Source of the DNA: Halanaerobium praevalens DSM 2228 | Lineage (GTDB): Bacteria > Bacillota > Halanaerobiia > Halanaerobiales > Halanaerobiaceae | Assembly: GCF_000165465.1 (NCBI RefSeq) | Contig: NC_017455.1 | Location: 62,001-126,000 of the forward strand | Direction of reading: 5' to 3' | DNA length: 64,000 bases | Notes under the pieces: model-generated | What the model was told of the DNA's origin: nothing | The model's database searches: none | Seen by the model: only the letters and a program-made list of their open reading frames with translations | Position numbers and translations under genes: made by a program | Part shown: piece after piece, positions 59,476 to 64,000 of the stretch | Layout: the number at the start of each line of letters is the position of its first letter | How positions within the stretch are numbered: position 1 is the stretch's first letter

Positions 59476-60147
59476 ATGAATAAGGAAGAAATTGCAAAAA
59501 CAATTGACCATACTCTTTTAGGAGCAGAAGTTACTGCAGCTGAGGTTAAAGAAAAATGTGAGGAAGCTAAAAAATATAATTTTGCTTCTGTTTGTACTAA
59601 TCCAGACCAGGTTGCTTTAGTAAAAAAAGAATTAGCTGGATCTGAGGTCAAAGTTTGTACAGTAATCGGTTTTCCTTTAGGTGTTAATTTAACAGAGATC
59701 AAAGTTAAAGAAGCAGAGGCTGCTGTTAAAGCAGGTGCTGATGAGTTAGATATGGTAATTAAGATTGGGGCTTTAAAAGCAGGAAATTATGAGCAGGTCC
59801 AAAAAGATATAGAAGCTGTTGTTAAAGCTGCTCCATCAAAAATTGTTAAAGTAATAATTGAAACTTGTTATTTAACAGAAGCTGAAAAAATAAAAGCTTG
59901 TAAAATCGCTAAAGCAGCAGGAGCAGATTTTGTTAAAACTTCAACTGGTTTTGGCTCAGGTGGAGCAACTATAGAAGATATAGTTTTAATGAGAAAAACA
60001 GTTGGTGAGCAGATGGGAGTTAAGGCTTCAGGTGGTGTTCACAGCTTAGAAGAAGCTCAAGCAATGATTGATGCAGGAGCAACTAGGATTGGAGCTAGTT
60101 CTGGAGTGCAAATAATTGAAGGTCAAGTAACTGATCAGAGTTATTAA
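59476..60147 (+). CDS. deoC: deoxyribose-phosphate aldolase
   Basis: The 223-residue class I aldolase cleaves 2-deoxyribose-5-phosphate to glyceraldehyde-3-phosphate and acetaldehyde. The Schiff-base lysine is K154 in [10 protein letters not shown], and D92 lies in [22 protein letters not shown] and SGGVHS complete the family pattern. SD TCAGGAGGA. No other deoxynucleoside genes (deoA, deoB, deoD, pdp) are adjacent. A strong terminator follows. Confidence 0.96.
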   Translation: MNKEEIAKTIDHTLLGAEVTAAEVKEKCEEAKKYNFASVCTNPDQVALVKKELAGSEVKVCTVIGFPLGVNLTEIKVKEAEAAVKAGADELDMVIKIGALKAGNYEQVQKDIEAVVKAAPSKIVKVIIETCYLTEAEKIKACKIAKAAGADFVKTSTGFGSGGATIEDIVLMRKTVGEQMGVKASGGVHSLEEAQAMIDAGATRIGASSGVQIIEGQVTDQSY

Positions 60148-60157
60148 ATTTTTAAAA

Positions 60158-60179
60158 ATTGAAGATTGAAGATTGAAGA
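60158..60179. repeat. short tandem repeat (three GAAGATT-type units)
   Basis: Three copies of a seven-base unit (ATTGAAG) lie directly downstream of deoC. It is a small tandem repeat with no evident function. Confidence 0.6.
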
Positions 60180-60207
60180 AAAAACTTTTAGAATGAACTA
60201 TTATAAT

Positions 60208-60266
60208 ACTTCCAAAGTAGCTAGTCGCCTTAACTAAAATAGACTATCTACTTGGAAGTGTTTTTT
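60208..60266 (+). terminator. terminator after deoC
   Basis: ACTTCCAAAGTAGCTAGTC (60208-60226) pairs with GACTATCTACTTGGAAGT (60242-60259) with one bulge, followed by G and TTTTTT. Confidence 0.9.
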
Positions 60267-60373
60267 ATCTAGAATCTTTCTTTTAAGCTTCTTTATGCTA
60301 TAATTAAAGCAAATAGCAATTAATTTCAACTAATTATTAGAGTCCTAAATTATTATTTTAAGGGGGAAGCAAG

Positions 60374-61861
60374 TTGGAAAAGTCATTAGAAAAGTTAAAA
60401 TATATAATTATTATTCTCTTAGCCATAGCCATAATAATTATATTTTTTAATCAGTATATTAATATTAAATCTCTGATTAAGGCTAAATATGAAAGTAGAC
60501 AGAAATTAGTTGAAAAAAATATTTTACAAACAGTTCAGTATATTAATGATGCCTATCAAATTGCAGAACAAGATTTAAACCAGGAAATGAAAAAATATTC
60601 TAAAATAATGCTGGCTAAATATAAACTAGAACCTGAAGTTAAGAATTGGAATTTAGAAAAAATGAAAAATGAGTTTAAGTATTATGATATTTATATTATA
60701 AATAGAGATTTAAAGATTATTAAGACAACTAAAAAATCTGATTTAGGCTTAGATTTTTCAGAATTTGGCAGTTTTACCAAAGTAATTAGACAGCGTTTAG
60801 AATCTAATTTTTTTGCAGTTGATCGGATTGGTTTAGCAACTCAAACTGGGGAAGTAAAAAAATATAGCTATCAGCCGACTCCTGATAATCAGTATTTATT
60901 AGAATTAAGTATCTCTGTTGAAGATAAATATTCAAGTTTTAATCAGTTAAATATGTTTAAAGATGCTAGTTATTTAACTAATCAATACCCCATAGTTGAA
61001 GAAATATCTTTTTATAGTGTTGAAACAAATAATTATGGTGTAGCTAAGGTGCAAGACAGCAAAAAACCTTACCTTGATGTTGATATTCCAAAGCTGCAGA
61101 AAGATTTAGCAAGGCAAACAGTTTTAAAGAAAAAAGAACAGGTGACTACTTTTAGTAAAAATAAATCAAATTATACTCTTAAATTTTTTCCAGTTTTAAT
61201 AGATTCTAAGGGTAATAATCAAAGCTGGAATGCTTATGTTGTTGGAATAACTTATAATGATCAGGTGATGAAAAGAGAATTAAGAGAACAGCAATATTTA
61301 TTTGCTATTAATATTTTATTAATGCTTATTTTTTTCATTGCCTTTATTTTAGTAATTATTTATTTACTAAATAAATTTGAATATCAAGCAAATCATGATA
61401 AGCTAACAGGCTTGGCAAATAGAAAATTATTTTTTAGTAATTTTGAAAGATTAAAAGAAGAGGCAGATAAATCAGAAACAAAGTTAGGTATTTTATTTAT
61501 AGATATAGATAAATTTAAAATGATTAATGATAATTATGGCCATAATATTGGTGATCAAGTTTTAAAAAAAATTGCTAAGAGATTAGAAAACAATTTAAAA
61601 GAAAATGATATTACTGCTAGAATAGGTGGGGATGAATTTTTAGCTGCTTTAGCTAATTTGAATTCTGAAACTGAAATAATTCAAATTACAAAGAGATTGA
61701 TTGCAGAATTAGAAAATCCGATTGTTATTAGAGAAATAGAAATTCCAATGAGTATTAGTTTAGGAATAAGTATTTATCCTGATGATGCTCAAGGACTAGA
61801 AAGTTTAATTAAAAAAGCTGATTCCAAAATGTATGAAGCTAAGGCAAATATTGAAGATTAG
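60374..61861 (+). CDS. membrane-anchored diguanylate cyclase (sensor-GGDEF)
   Basis: The 495-residue protein has an N-terminal membrane helix (~10-28), an extracytoplasmic sensor of ~270 residues with predicted Cache-like character (YYDIYIINRDLKIIKTTKKS), a second membrane helix (~312-336; INILLMLIFFIAFILVIIYL) and a C-terminal GGDEF domain (HDKLTGLANRKLFFSNF, FIDIDKFKMINDNYGHNIGD, RIGGDEFLAALANL). The catalytic GGDEF is intact; the position of the inhibitory RxxD holds KEND, so product inhibition is probably lost. It should make c-di-GMP in answer to an external cue. TTG start with AAGGGGGAAG. Flanked by terminators, so a single-gene unit. Confidence 0.9.
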   Translation: MEKSLEKLKYIIIILLAIAIIIIFFNQYINIKSLIKAKYESRQKLVEKNILQTVQYINDAYQIAEQDLNQEMKKYSKIMLAKYKLEPEVKNWNLEKMKNEFKYYDIYIINRDLKIIKTTKKSDLGLDFSEFGSFTKVIRQRLESNFFAVDRIGLATQTGEVKKYSYQPTPDNQYLLELSISVEDKYSSFNQLNMFKDASYLTNQYPIVEEISFYSVETNNYGVAKVQDSKKPYLDVDIPKLQKDLARQTVLKKKEQVTTFSKNKSNYTLKFFPVLIDSKGNNQSWNAYVVGITYNDQVMKRELREQQYLFAINILLMLIFFIAFILVIIYLLNKFEYQANHDKLTGLANRKLFFSNFERLKEEADKSETKLGILFIDIDKFKMINDNYGHNIGDQVLKKIAKRLENNLKENDITARIGGDEFLAALANLNSETEIIQITKRLIAELENPIVIREIEIPMSISLGISIYPDDAQGLESLIKKADSKMYEAKANIED

Positions 61862-61880
61862 AATTGAATAAATAGATTTG

Positions 61881-61918
61881 AGGCTGTGTAATGTAAAAAT
61901 TACTTACAGCCTTTTTTA
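61881..61918. terminator. terminator between convergent genes
   Basis: AGGCTGTGTAAT and ATTACTTACAGCCT form a stem with a small bulge, followed by TTTTT. It lies between the convergent diguanylate cyclase and histidine kinase genes and can serve both. Confidence 0.8.
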
Positions 61919-61928
61919 ATTATATGAT

Positions 61929-63245
61929 TTAAATGTTAATTTCATCTATTGGGAATAATATATTTAATTCAAACCAATTATCTTTAGTATAAATTTTAGT
62001 ACTTCCACCGTATTTTTTGCTTGTATGGCTAATGCTTTTTAATCCATATCCATGAAAATCATTATTATTTTTTGTTGTTAAGGGCAAACCTTTTTTGAAA
62101 TTAAGCTTGTTTTGATAGTAATTTTCAAATTTTAAAATAATAAAGCCTCTTTTTTGGGAAAGAGTTGTGTGAATTATTCTTTTATCATGATTTTTAATTT
62201 TTTTACTAGATTCAATAGCATTATCTAAAGCATTACCGAATATAGAGCAAATGTCTCTAATCTCCATAAAACTTAATAATTTACCATTTATTACTCTTGT
62301 AAATTGAATATTATTTTTTTGACAGATTATATTTTTGCTAGTTAAAATAGTATCTAAAACAGAATTTCCAGTATTATTTTGGGCCTCATAGATTTCAATT
62401 TCATTTTCTAAAGAATCAAGCCATTTCTTTTTTTTATTATTATCTAAATCTTGTCTTAAAATATTAATTTGATATTTAAGATCATGATATTTCTGGTTAA
62501 TTAAATCAATACTATTTCTAGAATTTTTGTATTGGATATATTGATTATTTAAAACATTACTTAAGGCTTCTACCTCTTGTTTTTCTCTTCTTTCACAGCA
62601 GTGAATAAAATGGGCATATAATATTGCATACCCTCCAATATCGACCAATGTACGAATTTTAATTATTTCTTGTGGATATTGGCCACTAAAAGGTGTGTTA
62701 CTAAATATAAAGCTAATATTGCTAATAAAAAATACTGCTGATCCAATTGAAATAGCGCCTATCAATTCCCAGTTATTAACATTTAATTGAAAATCTTCTT
62801 GCAAATAACGCTTCTCTAATTTCCAGCTTAAATATAGAATAAGTATATAAATTAGGCTAAAAAATAAAATTTTTGTATAGTCGGAAGCATTATTTTGAGG
62901 CCAAATAAACCAATAGAATTGTCTTTCTAAAGAGGCTATTAATTCAGCCAGTATAAAAGCTCTAACTGAATAATAGGCAGCATCTTTGAAAGTTGTTTTG
63001 GTAGTATAATAGATAAAAGCAAACATTATTATTATAGCAGCAATCATACAAGGTAGCCAGAAAAAAATTGGTAATTTTTTAGTATAAACTAGAAAAGAAG
63101 ATTGAAAAAACAATATAAATAATGAAATTAATATTATTTTTTTAAGTCTAAATTTTTTTGGGAGAATGCTAATATAAATTAAACTTGCTGACCATTCAGC
63201 TAAAGCAGTATAAACTCTAGGGATTTCAAGGATTAGATTTTTCAT
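61929..63245 (-). CDS. AgrC/CitS-type sensor histidine kinase (GHKL)
   Basis: The 438-residue kinase has an N-terminal half with about six membrane helices (residues ~10-215), a coiled segment, a phospho-acceptor region NQKYHDLKYQINILRQDL near 255 and a GHKL-type ATPase (FGNALDNAIESSKKI as N-box, GYGLKSISHTSKKYGG as G-box). This layout is that of AgrC-like kinases that detect peptides or small signals at the membrane. Its start overlaps the stop of the LytTR regulator gene by four bases (ATGA), so the two form one operon. No signal-peptide precursor gene is seen within the window. Confidence 0.88.
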   Translation of the reverse strand: MKNLILEIPRVYTALAEWSASLIYISILPKKFRLKKIILISLFILFFQSSFLVYTKKLPIFFWLPCMIAAIIIMFAFIYYTTKTTFKDAAYYSVRAFILAELIASLERQFYWFIWPQNNASDYTKILFFSLIYILILYLSWKLEKRYLQEDFQLNVNNWELIGAISIGSAVFFISNISFIFSNTPFSGQYPQEIIKIRTLVDIGGYAILYAHFIHCCERREKQEVEALSNVLNNQYIQYKNSRNSIDLINQKYHDLKYQINILRQDLDNNKKKKWLDSLENEIEIYEAQNNTGNSVLDTILTSKNIICQKNNIQFTRVINGKLLSFMEIRDICSIFGNALDNAIESSKKIKNHDKRIIHTTLSQKRGFIILKFENYYQNKLNFKKGLPLTTKNNNDFHGYGLKSISHTSKKYGGSTKIYTKDNWFELNILFPIDEINI

Positions 63246-63952
63246 CTGATAACCTCCCGCATGTAATCTGTGAGAGAATCTAAAAAATCTGCTTTGCGAT
63301 TACGACTAATTAATAATTTTTTATCTTTAACAAAAGTATATTTACCTTTAATACCATCTACATACTTTAAATTAACTAAATAACAGCGGTGACAGCGGAA
63401 AAAACCATGCTTTTTAAGTTTGGATGCTATTTTTTTCATGGTACCAGAAGTAGAATAATCACCATTGCTTGTATGATAAGTTAGGGTATGATTTCTAATC
63501 TCAATATAGTAAATTGCTTCAATATTTATCTTTTTAGCACCATTTTTATTAATTATAGTAATATATTTAGAATTTTTATTGTTTATTTTTTTAATGGCTT
63601 TTTTTAAGCATTGGGTGAAAGAAAAATAACTAATAGGTTTTAAAATATAGTCTAAAGCATTTACTTTATAGCCTTTAATTGCATATTGCGATGTATTTGT
63701 AATAAAAATAATAATAACTTCTTGATCTCTGGATCTAATTTTCTCTGCCGTAGTTATTCCATTCATATGTTTCATTTTAATATCCATAAGTATTAAATCA
63801 AATGTTGCTTTATAATTTTCTGTTATTTGAAAACCATCTGTAAAAAAACTTATTTTAAAATTCAAATCATTTTCTAGTTCATATTTTTTTAGGTATGATT
63901 CTATTTGCTTTAAATAAGTATTATCATCTTCAACAACCGCTATATTTATCAT
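63242..63952 (-). CDS. LytTR-family response regulator (AgrA/LytR type)
   Basis: This 236-residue regulator has a receiver domain (VVEDDNTYL; phospho-Asp in LILMDIKMKHMNG near residue 55; the KP lysine in YILKPIS) and a C-terminal LytTR DNA-binding domain (~135-236; INIEAIYYIEIRNHTLTYH, FFRCHRCYLVNLKYVDGI, LISRNRKADFL). LytTR domains bind direct repeats upstream of their targets. It is the first gene of a two-gene operon with the kinase. The minus-strand ribosome site AAAGGAGATAC precedes the ATG; upstream sequence is cut off by the window end. Confidence 0.93.
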   Translation of the reverse strand: MINIAVVEDDNTYLKQIESYLKKYELENDLNFKISFFTDGFQITENYKATFDLILMDIKMKHMNGITTAEKIRSRDQEVIIIFITNTSQYAIKGYKVNALDYILKPISYFSFTQCLKKAIKKINNKNSKYITIINKNGAKKINIEAIYYIEIRNHTLTYHTSNGDYSTSGTMKKIASKLKKHGFFRCHRCYLVNLKYVDGIKGKYTFVKDKKLLISRNRKADFLDSLTDYMREVIR

Positions 63953-64000
63953 TAAGTATCTCCTTTTTAAATGGATTTTTAATTATAAACTAGATAAAAA

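Noticed and set aside
60158-60179. Tandem repeat as a functional element
   Set aside because: Only three 7-base units downstream of deoC; too short to assign any role.

Overview
The window is very AT-rich, carries Firmicutes-type Shine-Dalgarno sites and Rho-independent terminators, and uses many TTG and GTG starts. The gene content points to a strictly anaerobic, moderately halophilic, amino-acid- and sugar-fermenting bacterium, most likely of the Halanaerobiales (Halanaerobium-like). The clues are a ferredoxin-linked 2-oxoacid oxidoreductase, acetate kinase, several Na+-coupled transporters, trehalose synthesis, and an ectoine uptake and hydrolysis locus. The taxonomic call is an inference; no rRNA gene lies in the window.

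Layout. 1-2.5 kb: end of an iron-siderophore/cobalamin-type ABC importer operon. 2.5-11.6 kb: a signalling block of an XRE-PAS-HD-GYP fusion, a chemoreceptor, a GGDEF/HD-GYP protein, and a REC-GGDEF / HPt / hybrid-kinase set that reads as a complete phosphorelay ending in cyclic di-GMP synthesis. 11.6-13.3 kb: mobile debris, namely a decayed ISLre2-family element followed by an element with an IS200/IS605-type right end and a structured-RNA-like segment resembling HEARO (omega RNA) without any nuclease gene. 13.4-18.8 kb: a TyrR-like sigma-54 activator, a clear -24/-12 promoter, methionine gamma-lyase, an Asp/Glu-type racemase and an NhaC-family transporter.

19-26.7 kb: an ectoine-hydrolase (DoeA/EutD)-like protein, a GntR/FadR regulator, a second methionine-gamma-lyase-like enzyme, an M20 amidohydrolase and a TRAP transporter whose binding protein resembles the ectoine binder TeaA. 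Three copies of a TTGTCGAC-containing site lie upstream of the first three genes. 26.9-30.5 kb: a Na+/dicarboxylate-amino acid symporter, a YheO-type regulator, ACT-domain threonine deaminase and RidA. 30.9-35.3 kb: porGDAB and acetate kinase. Together these regions suggest that methionine, threonine and possibly ectoine-derived diaminobutyrate are turned into 2-oxobutyrate, oxidised to propionyl-CoA and fermented with ATP gain; that link is inference.

35.4-43.3 kb: a cation/H+ antiporter, a LicT-type antiterminator with two RAT/terminator leaders, a NagE-like PTS permease, an unknown protein, a sirtuin, GlgC and a metallo-beta-lactamase-fold protein. 43.5-55.6 kb: a complete histidine-utilisation cluster (hutU, cyclodeaminase, formiminotransferase, hutI, hutH, formimidoylglutamase, permease) interrupted by a large BTAD/ATPase/TPR regulator. 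55.6-56.1 kb: gene remnants. 56.1-64 kb: otsA-otsB, an aldo/keto reductase, deoC, a membrane GGDEF protein, and on the minus strand an AgrC/LytTR-type two-component system.

Three genes (cation antiporter, BTAD regulator, formimidoylglutamase) have good Shine-Dalgarno sites but no ATG, GTG or TTG at the right distance; each has ATT (or ATA) there, which suggests non-canonical initiation.
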